Source: Mytilus edulis (taxonomy: Eukaryota > Mollusca > Bivalvia > Mytilida > Mytilidae). Taken from it: a DNA stretch of 64,000 nt. The position numbers and the translations under genes are program-made. The notes below the pieces were generated by a model. It was not told the origin of the DNA, ran no database searches, and saw only the letters and a program-made list of their open reading frames with translations. The stretch lies in assembly GCF_963676685.1 (NCBI RefSeq), contig NC_092354.1, forward strand, positions 72,652,178 to 72,716,177, in the 5' to 3' direction. This document shows positions 30,705 to 41,689 of this stretch, one piece after another. The stretch's first letter is position 1, and each line of letters starts with the position of its first letter.

Positions 30705-30960
30705 AGCATGGAATCTGATGTTTAGTAGTTGTCGTTTGTTTATGTGGTTCATAAGTTTTTCTCGTTCCTCGTGTTTTCTATACATGTAGAGTAGATCGTT
30801 CAATAGTGTTACACTAGAACTGTTTGGGGCTATTCTGGTCTTGGTTCTCGGTGTGAGCCAAGGCTCTGTGTTGAGACCGTACTTTAACCTAAAATGGTAT
30901 TCTTTTATAAATTGTGACCTGGATGGAGAGTTGCCACATTGACATTCACACCACATCTTC
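30705..30960 (-). repeat. Dispersed mussel repeat family B
   Basis: Reverse copy with 'gtagttgtcgtttgtttatgt' (partial) and 'gagccaaggctctgtgttga'. Confidence 0.8.
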
Positions 30961-32284
30961 TTATTGTTTTCGGCCTTTCTTTCAATTTAAATTCGATATT
31001 CTTAGAATCATTGGATTTGATTTATGTGTCTTACACAGGACTATAACCTAGCTATATCAATAAAGAGTTTATATATGTAACATAGACCCCCCCCCTTTTT
31101 CGTGGGAACAATTTAGTTAATTATATAGGGAATCACTGGAGCTCCCCCTCCCTTTAGGTCAGTCAACGCCCTCCCCCTTTAGGAACACTTCTGGATCCGC
31201 CACTGTACAGTAAGGAAAGAAGTGCTAAATACATTTCAGAGTAAACAAGAGACGAAAAAATATGACAACAGTTACTGACCAATTCAAGAATTTTTATAGA
31301 TACAAAAAAATATTCATATATAAAAATAATTTCTTGATTCATTTAAAATCCTACTCCAGACTATAAGTTCGAGGAAACAAACCTTAGCATTTTATCCATA
31401 CTTCAATAATGTAGTAACCGCCATTCAAGGCAGCCATGATGATTGTTTAAAGGTCCCTTTATAGTATTAGAGTTCACACTTTTGTTATTGTGTAATTACT
31501 TCCTAATGTACGTTTAATCACACCAATAAAACACAATTATATCATTATCTATATCATTATTTTATATAACTTTATAACTAATATACATGTTTTTGATCGC
31601 TAAATGAATTAAACCACCAAATGTCATGTCTAGCTACATGTACTTAAATGATTTTTCAAAGACATATAATTTATTTTTTCTTTCAAAATAGAATTATTGA
31701 AATGATATTTATTATCGTTATTGTTTTCATTACTAGTATCAATTTTATCTAATTATTTATTACTGCAAAACACATGTCAGGAGCCTCTGACCTTTTTTTA
31801 ATCTTGGTTTTTTTAAATTTTAATTCATTAATATTTTTTTGGAGTTGAGTATAACGACCATTTTCACTAAATTGTTACTCATTTTTTATTGAGGGGACAT
31901 TTGAATCTCACCTAATGTCTTAGTGGTATAAGAATCCTTAATAGTTACATCGAATACTCATATAAAATTGATAATCGTTGTATAGACATATTTTTTCAGA
32001 TAAGAAAGAAGTGATTTTTGTTATAACTTATATTCTAGCCAACTAGCGAATGGATGCACATGAACCTGGGTGATTGACACATGATGAATAGCTTGTAGTT
32101 TATTCCCGAAAATATAAAGATACCGACTTAAATATTAGGAGCGCAACTATTACAAAAACGATACTGATTAGTTGGTGCTGGTTGATTTTGTAGAAGAGTT
32201 TGTGGCTCATCAGTTCATTTGCAATCGTATATATGGAGCAGATATTGTTTCTTATACAATTATTTGTTATTGAGTTGTCTTCTT
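30961..32284. other. Intergenic, nothing firmly recognised
   Basis: AT-rich, with a C-rich run at 31087-31095 and a 'ggatccgccactg' segment near 31192 that recurs near 7273 as part of a dispersed repeat. No gene seen. Confidence 0.45.
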
Positions 32285-32931
32285 TATATGTTTATAACTG
32301 CAGAGGAGTCGTTTGTCTCAGCTAGATGTGGTCTAATGTACTCTTATATTTATATGTTTATAACTGCGGAGGGGTCGTTTGTCTCAGGTAGATGTGATCT
32401 AATGTACTCTTATATTTATATGTTTATAACTGCGGAGGGGTCGTTTGTCGCAGGTAGATGTGGTCTAATGTACTCTTATATTTATGTGTATAACTGCGGA
32501 GGAGTCGTTGTCTCAGGTAGATGTGGTCTAATGTACTCTTATATTTATGTGTATAACTGCGGAGGAGTCGTTTGTCTCAGGTAGATGTGGTCTAATGTTC
32601 TCTTATATTTATGTTTATAACTGCGGAGGAGTCGTTTGTCTCAGGTAGATGTGGTCTAATGTACTCTTATATTTATGTTTATAACTGCGGAGGGGTCGTT
32701 TGTCTCAGGTAGATGTGGTCTAATGTACTCTTATATTTATGTGTATAACTGCGGAGGAGTCGTTGTCTCAGGTAGATGTGGTCTAATGTACTCTTATATT
32801 TATGTTTATAACTGCGGAGGAGTCGTTTGTCTCAGGTAGATGTGGTCTAATGTACTCTTATATTTATGTTTATAACTGCGGAGGAGTCGTTTGTCTCAGG
32901 TAGATGTGGTCTAATGTACTCTTATATTTAT
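32285..32931. repeat. 64-bp minisatellite
   Basis: Array of a 63-66 bp unit: tagatgtg starts at 32323, 32389, 32455, 32518, 32582, 32646, 32710, 32773, 32837 and 32901. The unit contains taactgcggagg, cgtttgtctcag, gtagatgtgg and actcttatatttat. Monomers alternate between gtgtataact and gtttataact variants. The 121-codon frame through it is a repeat shadow. Confidence 0.95.
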
Positions 32932-33422
32932 GAACAATGTGCTGTCTATTTTGTATTTTATTATTTTTCTATTATTTTAATTAATTCCTAAAAAAAAGGA
33001 ATGTTAAGTATTTTGTAAGAATTTGTAAATCAGAAATTCGTCTGTAAACGAGATATCAAATATCATCTAAGGGATAAAGTAATATTCGGAACGGCAGATG
33101 TTGGTTTGTTTTTCGTTTAGCGAGAAACTAAAGCATCATTTGATTGGTCTTTTTTCATAAATGATTTTTGGTTTTACGTCATTATTCTTGCATCACGCGC
33201 AATGTCAGTGTTATGAGGGATCAATCGAAAAAAGTATAGTTTAAAGACATATTCCATTCATACTTTTAATTACTAATACGTACATTTTGATATATACATT
33301 TATGTATTTATCAAAACCAAAACTTCGAACAAATGAAATAAAGGCGAACAAGAAAAAAAAACGTCGTAATATCACCAACACCGTACGTGACGTCACTATG
33401 TCTATACTTTCGCGGACCATGG

Positions 33423-33725
33423 TCATTTTTTCCTCATTTGTTGACTCCGCAGAAATTGCGATTTCAGAACTGCCTCTCGTATTAGGTCCTGATTTTTGTC
33501 GCAAAAAATTAGTTGAACCATCGGTATTTCTTTTCCAGTAGACTCATCAGTGTCGGCGTCATATGGTTTATGATTTTTGTCGCAAAATATAACTTGAATT
33601 AAAGGTACTTCCTTTCCATTATGGACCCGGGCATCGATCCCGGTATCTTTCGCAAATCGTGTACTTGGCTGGGGGCTTATGGTAAAAACCAAGTAACGAG
33701 TCAAATAATAAACTGTATTCCACAC
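33423..33725 (-). CDS. Hypothetical - strand frame with a duplicated motif
   Basis: 100-codon frame in which NGKEVPLIQVIFCDKNH and TGKEIPMVQLIFCDKNQ occur about 26 residues apart. The DNA of the two halves is more diverged than the peptide, with several changes being conservative (V/I, L/M, V/L), which hints at past coding selection. No start context, splice logic or known family was found; it may be an exon or transposon fragment. Confidence 0.3.
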   Translation of the reverse strand: MWNTVYYLTRYLVFTISPQPSTRFAKDTGIDARVHNGKEVPLIQVIFCDKNHKPYDADTDESTGKEIPMVQLIFCDKNQDLIREAVLKSQFLRSQQMRKK

Positions 33726-34039
33726 TTTACTTCAATAAACTCTTATTACAAGGCCATGCTACTGCACTAGCAGACGACAACTAACGTAATAGTAAATAGC
33801 TAAAAAATGTACCACATTTTCAAACGTAAGAGATACAGTGAGACAGTCCCGATAACCAGAAGGTCCAAAATTTATATATAAAAGTCGTGCGTTAGGCTTC
33901 TTCCTGATATATTTAAAAGCATATAATCAAGTATTCTCCTGGAGATACAAACAATTATCTTCAGGCTACATCCATGTGGAACGCATGTAGCGGATTAGAT
34001 ATCCAATCTGTAAATCGTCGATTGCCCCAATTGAGGTCG

Positions 34040-34800
34040 GAGTTCTTAGTGGACCTGTTCCCTGGTCAAGGACATTAAGAAAAGAATTATGCAATGTTCC
34101 TCTTTTGGTGAAATGCTTCCTATGAGTTCTTTTAAATGAGGGTGATGCATTGTGACTCCAGGAGTAGGAATTTCGTCCCTATTATTGGGAATATTATCAC
34201 ATTCATTAAGAACAGGCATGTCAAATTTGTCATTTTCATTTACTGATTCCATGACAAAACCTCTACAGTGAAAAGTTGATAAGGTATAATTTATCTTTTA
34301 TGTCGAGAACATTGAGGAATTCGGTCGATGCTAGTGACCAGTTGCTTTGGTCACCCATGATGGAGTACATACGGATGACTTTAACCTTGTGATACAAATT
34401 CACAACTAGTATCTTAGCACAATATTTCCCGTTATATGTATCCCATATCTCGGTGCAGGTAGAAATAACTGAGGTTGACTTAGTTTCAGTCGATTCTGTT
34501 GGTCCCACTTCTAAAGATTTGTATTGACCATCTAGACTGGGAACTTGCACGTTGCTGTTTTCTAGTTTTATGAAGTGTGCGGTTGTATTTTTTACAGCTT
34601 GCGAGTACATTGCATTCCCGAATTTTTTGTGACGCAAAATCGCAATACTTGTAAAAGACATTGTTTTGTTTCAAAAGACCTTTGCGTTCCTCTATTGAGC
34701 GCTCGACATTCATTTAAAGAATGCTTTGTATTGTGCAGAATACAAAGACCCTGCTTACTGTCATCTCCAAATTGCTGCACAACCGCTGTTTTCTTTTACT
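34040..34800 (-). pseudogene. BEL/Pao-like retroelement relic
   Basis: Shifted - strand frames together resemble BEL/Pao polyproteins: a zinc-knuckle-type region (CILHNTKHSLNECR, then EERKGLLKQNN), an aspartic-protease-like block (GDQSNWSLAS) and a following block (LNECDNIPNNRDEIPTP). At least two frame changes and stops show it is dead. No LTR recognised. The left edge of the segmental duplication (about 34424) falls inside it. Confidence 0.6.
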
Positions 34801-35603
34801 TTAATTTTCATTATTAATCAATTAAATTAAAATGTGTCATATTATGTACTTTGTTTAACCTATTTTAATTTTACTTTAATTTATATTATGTTTGAAAATT
34901 ATATCGTAATTATTCTGCTCATTTTTGGCGTCGTGATTGGCAAATAAAAAGTGTGTTTGTGCGTCTGTTTGTTTGTTTGTTTTTTTATTCAAACAAATAT
35001 TAAATTTCAAAACAGAATTATGAATATTTTGACTAGTAATTTTTTATTCCTTGACTTATTGAATGTGACTTTTTTGTTTTTATTTGGTTTTCTGCTTGTT
35101 CATCTACTGATCACAATGAAAAAGGGGAGTGTTGAGATCTATGAAGAATAATTATGTAAATGTAATTTCATCAGTGATTGTCTAAAGTTTACGGTTGCTT
35201 TTGGACGCATGCACCTTTAAATGAAGAAAACTATATGATGATTTGTGATAGCTTTGGGTTATTTATGTCGTCGTGTTTCTAGTTCATTGATATATCGGTT
35301 TGTCTATGTTTACGCTATACGACAAAAGTTCGTTATTTGTTGTATGTGTACTCTTATACGTATGTTTTACAAGTGAATGGTAGTTTCTTTTATATAACTG
35401 CATTCAAATTGTTCAATGCAGTAATCATGGTAATGTGCAATTCATCAATAAACAATATATGAAATATTCATTTCCATTAAAATGTCATACTCGGAACGGC
35501 ATATGGTGTATTTTTCTTCTTTTTCATCGGGCACTAAATTATCTTTGATCAGGTTTATTCATAAAATATTTCTAATATAACGTCAATATTATTGCATGTA
35601 TAG
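34801..35603 (+). other. Upstream region of peptide gene copy 1
   Basis: AT-rich flank with short gtttgttt and tgtctg-type runs (34960-34985). Conserved in copy 2. No other gene seen. Confidence 0.55.
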
Positions 35604-35611
35604 TATAAAAG
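35604..35611 (+). promoter_or_regulatory. TATA box of peptide gene copy 1
   Basis: TATAAAAG, about 94 bases before the ATG, identical in both duplicons (47960-47967). Transcription would start about 25-30 bases downstream, giving a leader of about 65-70 bases. Confidence 0.7.
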
Positions 35612-35704
35612 CACGGCGTTGTTATAATTTTTTTATTGCGATAAGCTTTTTTTTCCAAAAGTAATCTTACCCAAATACTGCACCAGAAAACTGTAGTTGA
35701 CAAA

Positions 35705-35753
35705 ATGATTCGAATACCGATATTTCTCTTGATACTTCTATTGGTTGTTGGTG
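35705..35753 (+). CDS. Peptide gene copy 1, exon 1 (signal peptide)
   Basis: M-I-R start with a hydrophobic core FLLILLLVV; ends in phase 1 before gtaagt. Identical to exon 1 of copy 2. Confidence 0.75.
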
Positions 35754-38700
35754 GTAAGTAGAACTAATATATGTTTTTGATATATTTCTGTACTTGTTTA
35801 ACAAAGACTCGTAGAAAAATAAAAATGATACACGACAACAAAATGACATTTTTCCCCGCTTAAATCGTCACGGTTTTGAATAGAATATAATCAACGATTG
35901 TTTTGTAAGCTAAGTTCATGCAATGCATACTAAAGGAATTTCATACAAGAAAACAAGTTATACCCTACAGAGGTATCCTAGTGTTGTGAAGATGTTTCAA
36001 ACTATTGACATAATTCTGAATGTTAATATATTATTTGATTCCCCATTTTTACTAGATAGTTAACTATTTAGAAATTAATTTGCAAGAGTTCAATTCTCAG
36101 AAAATTAGCATTGCAATGACAAAGATTTAAACCAAAAAATATTATAAGAATGCATATGAATGTCAACGTTTGCTTTGACAAGAAACAGAATGTCAAGAGG
36201 CAATGTTTGTTTACTTAAATAAGTATGCAAATACTGCATAGGTTTGTAATTGCTAAAAGAAAACTCACTTAAGGTAACAATCCAGTGCAACAGACGCGTG
36301 TTTTGTCTACAAAAGACTCATCTATGACGCTCGAATAAAGAAGTAAATAATCCAAACATAAATTTTATGTGCATTTTTCCAAGGTAATACTGGTTATATA
36401 GATATATTTGCTGATTTTTTGTTATAAACATGTTATACTTATCGCATCTGTGTGTTCCATTTGCGCTTTGGTAGCTTTCAATGTTTAATACACGCTGAAT
36501 AAAATGTTGATAGACGTTAAAAACAATAATTGAATAACATCGACAGGAACCTAGCAAAGAACTCTAATTATAAAGCAATATATATATGACACGGACCCTA
36601 AATGTTAAGCTACTACATGTGCTTAGTTTTTGTTTTTGTTTAGATCTTCAAGCAAGTCCAATTGACGGCAATGAATTGCAGGTAATATCATAGTTTGTTA
36701 TTGTAGATTATTGCAACCAAATCGTTAAATTGTAAAAAGAAATGCGTTTAAGTTTCTTTCCAAAATTGTTATATAGATATAGGAAGATGTGGTGTGAGTG
36801 CCAATGAGACAACTCTCCATCCAATTAACAATTTATAAAAGTAAACCATTATAGTTCAATTTACGGCCTTCAACACGGAGCCTTGGTTCACAGCGAACAA
36901 CAAGCTATAAAAAGCCCCAAAATTACTTGTGTAAAACCATTCAATCGGGAAAAACCAACCGTCTAATCTATATAAAAAACGAGAAACGAGAAACACGTAT
37001 AAATTACATAAACAAACGACAACTACTGTACATCAGATTACTGACTTAGGACAGGTGCAATACAAAAAGATTTCATTTTGTTTCAATTGAATTCTAAACT
37101 AACTGTAATTATTCCTAAGTACTTGTATATGATTTTAGCTAACAAGCTTACATATAACTAAAGAGTAAACTAAATTCCGTTGATTTCTGCATGGTAATTT
37201 TGGAGGGTAATGAAAAGTAATTGTATTGTTCTTCTTTTAGAAAAATCTTCTTCGATTAAAACGCTATGGTAGGAAATATAAGATACCGAGTTACAGTGGT
37301 AGTCAAAGTGGTACGTATTAGTCAAATATATAATGGAAGTTGTAAGGTCTTTCATAGGGATACATTAGTAAAACTATATTCGTCATCAACGACTTGGACA
37401 CAGATTTTTAGAAACAGTGATTCGTAGATAATGGCCGCCGTATAAAAAATAAGTCTTAAATCAGAAGTGAAAAAAGTAATGAAAAATCAATTTAAACGAA
37501 TTGAAATTTTCTTCTGCTAAATGTACCCTTTTATCTATTCCACACATGTCGACATATATATACTTATTGCTATTACCATTATTCCGTAAATTTCTAATCC
37601 TACCGATGAAAACAGTGTTTTGAACTCACATGAGCAACACAACGGGTACCACATGTTGAACAGTATGTTCTTACCATATATTGTGTTTGTAGAATATAAA
37701 GTACTAAATGGTGGCCCCATTGCCGACAATGCTATTTTTAGCAATTATCTCCTTAAAAGGCGTTTTTAATAAACTAATTATGGAAAAACTGCTGTTGTCT
37801 AATTGAAGCTCGATATCTATTTGTGATTTTACCCCACTCAAATATATATGGTCCCATGGCTTTTCTTGGTGAAATTTGGGGGGTTTTACGTACCTTACGA
37901 TTTCGCAGAAAATTTTCCCTAATTTTTATTAACATAAAAAAATGTTTCCGGCCCTTCATCATATACATTTAAGGACAAACTTGTGCCTGCATGAAACTTC
38001 ATTCATAATGCTTTCAAGAAAAAAAAATATAAATGATATAACAACCAATCACAGAGAGCCATCTATTTTTAGCTCTATGTCATGTTCCCTTCATAAAATG
38101 GCTGCGCCCATGTAATTTTATTTGGTACATTGTAACCTGTAAAGAGACACTAACAATCAAAACCAAGGAATAAACAAAGACTCACAAAACCAAAGGACAT
38201 TTACATAAACAGTTATAAATCATCAAGAAACAGCACGAACTCCACTAAAAACCTGGAGTGAAATCAGGTGCACCGGAAGGGTAAGCATTTCCTGCACCGT
38301 ATACGGCATCCGTCGTGTTATTTCTTTGTTCAGTTCGGTGATGATGGAAGGTTATTATGACTGAGGAAGAATATCAGATATGATTTCTGACACACTTTTG
38401 TCAAAATAGCCAATCAGCTCATGATGGCGACCGTAAAATTTCTTGAGTGATGACCTTAATTTGATTGATTCAAAGCCCTGTCTTATCAACTTTTAAGAAA
38501 GCAGTATTCCTCGTTCAACAACTGTTGTTCGTCAGGTCGTAATTTGTATGTTTGACAGTTATGTCAGTTCAATCTTTTAACTTATGAGATTGAGTATCAC
38601 TTTGGTATCTGATACATCTGTTTTATTACATAGTATCCAGTTTATGAAAAATGTACAATTTGATAGATAATTGATTATGTATTTTTTATCTGCTTTCATT

Positions 38701-40718
38701 ATTTGAATGTACAATGTGGTGTCTCGTTTTAATAAATTTGTTTACTTTTATTTTAACAGTCTAGAGATATTCAAATGTATATCATTTAAAAAATATTAAC
38801 TGTGTTGTGATTTACTATAACATGTGTCTAATTGATGTAAATATTGTTGGCACATACTTGCATCATTGTCGGCCTAAATTAATGACCAAAACACATCTCT
38901 AATAATAAGTTAAACAAGTCCCCGGCATGCAAAAAGGAGCAACACTTCAACCACTATGTTGGTTCATGCTCAATTAATGAACGAAAACAAATATATTAGA
39001 CAACAATCACCACCAACTACTGAATTACAAACCGCTAACGTTTATCGTTTCAAGAGTTCGAAAAATAACTTTTAAAAAATTGAAAGCCACTGACCCCTCA
39101 TAAATAAATTATATATGTTTCCGCTTAAAACTACACTGTACAAATAAATCTAATTGTTTATTATCTTTAATATATCATGTATATTCAGAGCAATTACTTC
39201 AGGATATTTTGTATATGAATTTGATCATTGCAATCCCATTTCAAACATTTCTTTCTATATGTTACTGAAAGTTCAAAATATTTTGTATCAACAGTTGACG
39301 TCAATCTGTGTGTCAACTGCAATAACAAATATTACAAGTCGCAGCCAGGTTAGTTTCTTAATATCATTGTTGGTATACTAGACATGTAATGTGACATAGA
39401 GATGTAAATATATTAGTTTCAAGAACGACAGGGGAGGAAAATAGCTACAAAAAAGTAAAATCACTAAAATACTGAACTCCGAGGACAATTAAAAACAGAA
39501 AGTCCCTAATCAAATGGCAAAATTAGTGATAAAACACATCAAACGGATGGACAACAATTGTCATATTACTGACTTGGTACAGGCATTTTCTTGTGTAGAA
39601 AATGGTGGGAAAACAGTTGAACATCACTCGCCAACAATTAACTCATCATGTTAATGGCAAATAGTTGTAAATGGTCTTTGTTGATTAGGAACAATATATG
39701 GAACTTTGTATGACACCCGTTTCTGTATATGGCTGGAATATTTTTTAAATACACTATGTGATTTATCTGACACCACTTAAACCTTCATTCGACGATTTTA
39801 AAACTTCACATCACCAGCTCAATTTCCAGTGCTTGTGAACTAGAATATTTTTTTTTAATACTTGATAGTGAAATCATTGGTTGTCATCTAAAAATGCATT
39901 ATATACAGTTTCAATGAAGCAATATTTCTACTATTTTTATTAAATGTCCTACATCGAATACATCATATAGTAAATTTATTTTTTATTATACTCCTTAAAT
40001 CAAATATCGTAACACCGAGTAAAGGAATACAACTCCAATTTCAAATATAGTTGTATATTGCATGTGTCAAATTAAGGATCATTATACACTGGTAATAATT
40101 TAATTGTGGATGTAACGCGTCTTCTGAATTAAATTATAAGAAATGACTGTAATATTTTTTCGGTCTATTCGAAATAACATAAACAATGTGGTGCTCATTG
40201 TTAAATAACCCACTACGTGCGTTATTCAGTGTGCACCAAATTTTTTATTGATATTTCTTCATAGACAGTCATTCCTTAAATAATTTGGAATATATGACAG
40301 ATATTAATACATAAGTTGGTATGGTATAATCCAATGAGACAAACACAAAACGACATATAGATAGCAGCAAAACACCATTATAAGCTTTCAATTGTTGACA
40401 TTCGACACGAAAGTTTGTTTCAGTTTTTATTTCTATTTGACTTCAATTAACATATAAAACTCATAGACTAATTTTATATTATTTACGTTTTTTTTATAAT
40501 ACATGTTCAAAATAGTAAAATATTTCATTTCTAGAGTGTTAAGTCATTTTAAATTCAAATACAATTAAATGATATCCAGATTGATAGGCATAAAATTGGT
40601 TTGTAAAAGAAAATATTTTATTATTATTAACCTTATTTATGAATTTATATGATTATTATCATTAGTTATTCCTGACACTACCACACCAACAACACCACCA
40701 CCAGCACCAGGAGGTTAA
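35705..40718 (+). CDS. Secreted 87-residue peptide gene, copy 1 (five coding exons)
   Basis: Exons 35705-35753, 36644-36681, 37241-37310, 39295-39348 and 40666-40718 join with phases 1, 0, 1, 1 at GT-AG borders and no stop. Exon 1 is a signal peptide (MIRIPIFLLILLLVVG). Next come a short acidic segment (QASPIDGNELQ), a strongly basic stretch (KNLLRLKRYGRKYK), a CxxC segment (NLCVNCNNKYY) and a Thr/Pro-rich end (PDTTTPTTPPPAPGG) closing with taa. The equivalent of copy 2's GTAAGT donor is GGAGGT here, so the frame runs to the stop, although GAG|GTTAAT at 40714 could still splice in phase 1. I recognise no family; an antimicrobial, structural or truncated lectin precursor are all possible. All exons are far below ordinary ORF size limits. 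Confidence 0.7.
36292..36345 (+). repeat. Dispersed repeat family A fragment
   Basis: Contains 'gtctacaaaagactcatct'; also in copy 2 at about 48611-48668. Confidence 0.8.
36644..36681 (+). CDS. Peptide gene copy 1, exon 2
   Basis: Completes Asp and encodes LQASPIDGNELQ; phase 1 in, phase 0 out. Acceptor TTGTTTAG, donor gtaata. Copy 2 differs at two residues (A/T, N/S). Confidence 0.7.
36779..37050 (+). repeat. Dispersed mussel repeat family B
   Basis: Full copy from 'aggaagatgtggtgtgagtg' to 'gacttaggacaggtgca', shared with copy 2 (49091-49385). Confidence 0.85.
37241..37310 (+). CDS. Peptide gene copy 1, exon 3 (basic segment)
   Basis: KNLLRLKRYGRKYKIPSY then SGSQS; phase 0 in, phase 1 out. 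Acceptor TTCTTTTAG, donor gtacgt. The KR and RK pairs could be processing sites. Confidence 0.7.
37691..38141. mobile_element. 451-bp insertion present only in duplicon 1
   Basis: Duplicon 2 reads straight through 'tgtgtttgtaaagagacac' (49936 onward), whereas copy 1 has 451 bp between tgtgtttgta and aagagacac. TGTA at 37687-37690 and 38138-38141 fits a 4-bp target duplication. No coding frame; family unknown. A deletion from copy 2 is the alternative. Confidence 0.7.
38142..38560 (+). repeat. Dispersed repeat family G
   Basis: Contains 'atcaggtgcaccggaaggg' and 'cagctcatgatggcgacc'; matches 49945-50350 and, more weakly, 19330-19600. Confidence 0.75.
39295..39348 (+). CDS. Peptide gene copy 1, exon 4 (CxxC segment)
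   Basis: Completes Val, then DVNLCVNCNNKYYKSQP; phase 1 at both ends. All three differences from copy 2 are synonymous, suggesting constraint. Confidence 0.7.
39455..39615 (+). repeat. Dispersed repeat family C
   Basis: Contains 'aatcaaatggcaaaatta' and 'gacttggtacaggcatttt'; shared with 51470-51640. Confidence 0.8.
40110..40275. repeat. MITE-like fold-back element, deleted copy
   Basis: Same family as 13820-14118. Compared with 52115-52380 it lacks about 95 bp between 'cgtcttctg' and 'aattaaattataag'. Confidence 0.8.
40666..40718 (+). CDS. Peptide gene copy 1, exon 5 (Thr/Pro-rich end, stop)
   Basis: Completes Val, then IPDTTTPTTPPPAPGG and taa. It has about three extra codons relative to the equivalent copy 2 exon. 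Confidence 0.65.
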
Positions 40719-40887
40719 TCAAATGATGTGTAAGTTAGACAAAATTGTATAAGTTAAATGCTATTTTCATTTACAAATAAGAAGATAAGTATAATTGACA
40801 ATGAGACAACTTGCCACCAGTGTTTACATGTTATGATAATGGAAGATTCTAGCAATGTTATATTGATCTCATTCACAAAGTTTAATA

Positions 40888-41090
40888 TTCATACCAGGAT
40901 TAAATTTAGTATATACGCCAGACGCGCGTTTCGTCTACAAAAGACTTATCAGTGACGCTCGAATCCAAAAAAGTTAAAAAGGCCAAATAAAGTACGCAGT
41001 TGACGAGCATTGAGAACAAAAATGCCTAAAAGTTTTGCCAAATACAGCTAAGGAAATCTATGCCTAAGGTAGAAAAGCCTTAGTATTTCA
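40888..41090 (+). repeat. Dispersed mussel repeat family A
   Basis: Full copy; its counterpart in copy 2 (53000-53195) has lost the 'atcagtgacgctcgaatcc' segment. Confidence 0.85.
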
Positions 41091-41419
41091 AAAAATTCAA
41101 AAATTTGTAAACAGTAACTGATAGTATATTTTTGTTATATTGTATTTAGTTTTAAATCTTCTGTTAATTAGAAAACTGTAAAACATAAACCATTCATAAA
41201 ATAAAGTGTCTTGTTTATGAATGTTGTGAATATACATTACTGTGTATTCATCTGCATATCATTCATAATTAACAAATTTCTAAGAATATATAATAAGCAT
41301 GCTACCGCAAATGCATCCAGAAGCATATAAATCTTTCGACATTACAATTTACTCGTATAAGGGTTTTGCACGTTTGAGAAGATATGTGTTTATTAATGAC
41401 CCAATAATTGAGAAAAAGA

Positions 41420-41575
41420 AATAAATAAGGATAAAATTGAGAATGGAAATGGGAAATGTGTCAAAGAGACTACAACCCGACCATAAAGCAGACACAGCCG
41501 AAGGACACCAATGGTTTTCCAATGCAACGAGAAACTTCCGCACCCGGAGGCGTCCTTCAGCTTGCCCCTGTACAA
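41420..41575 (+). repeat. Dispersed mussel repeat family D
   Basis: From 'attgagaatggaaatggga' to 'ttcagcttgcccctgtac'; shared with 53785-53940. Confidence 0.85.
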
Positions 41576-41689
41576 ATATGTTTACTATTTCAGTGATTAT
41601 GGACGTCATACTAAACTCCGAATTATACTCAAGACACAAAAATTAAAAATTATACATGACTAACAAAGGCCAGAGGCTCCAGACTTGGG

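Noticed and set aside
32219..32584. 121-codon open frame
   Set aside because: Shadow of the 64-bp minisatellite; the frame changes when units of 63 and 64 bp alternate.
33622..33655. T-arm-like CCGGG-ATCGATG-CCCGG on the - strand
   Set aside because: No matching acceptor, D or anticodon arms at the right distances, so not a tRNA gene.
34592..34780. 62-codon frame with Cys/His pattern as a zinc-finger gene
   Set aside because: Neighbouring shifted frames show it belongs to a dead BEL/Pao-like element.
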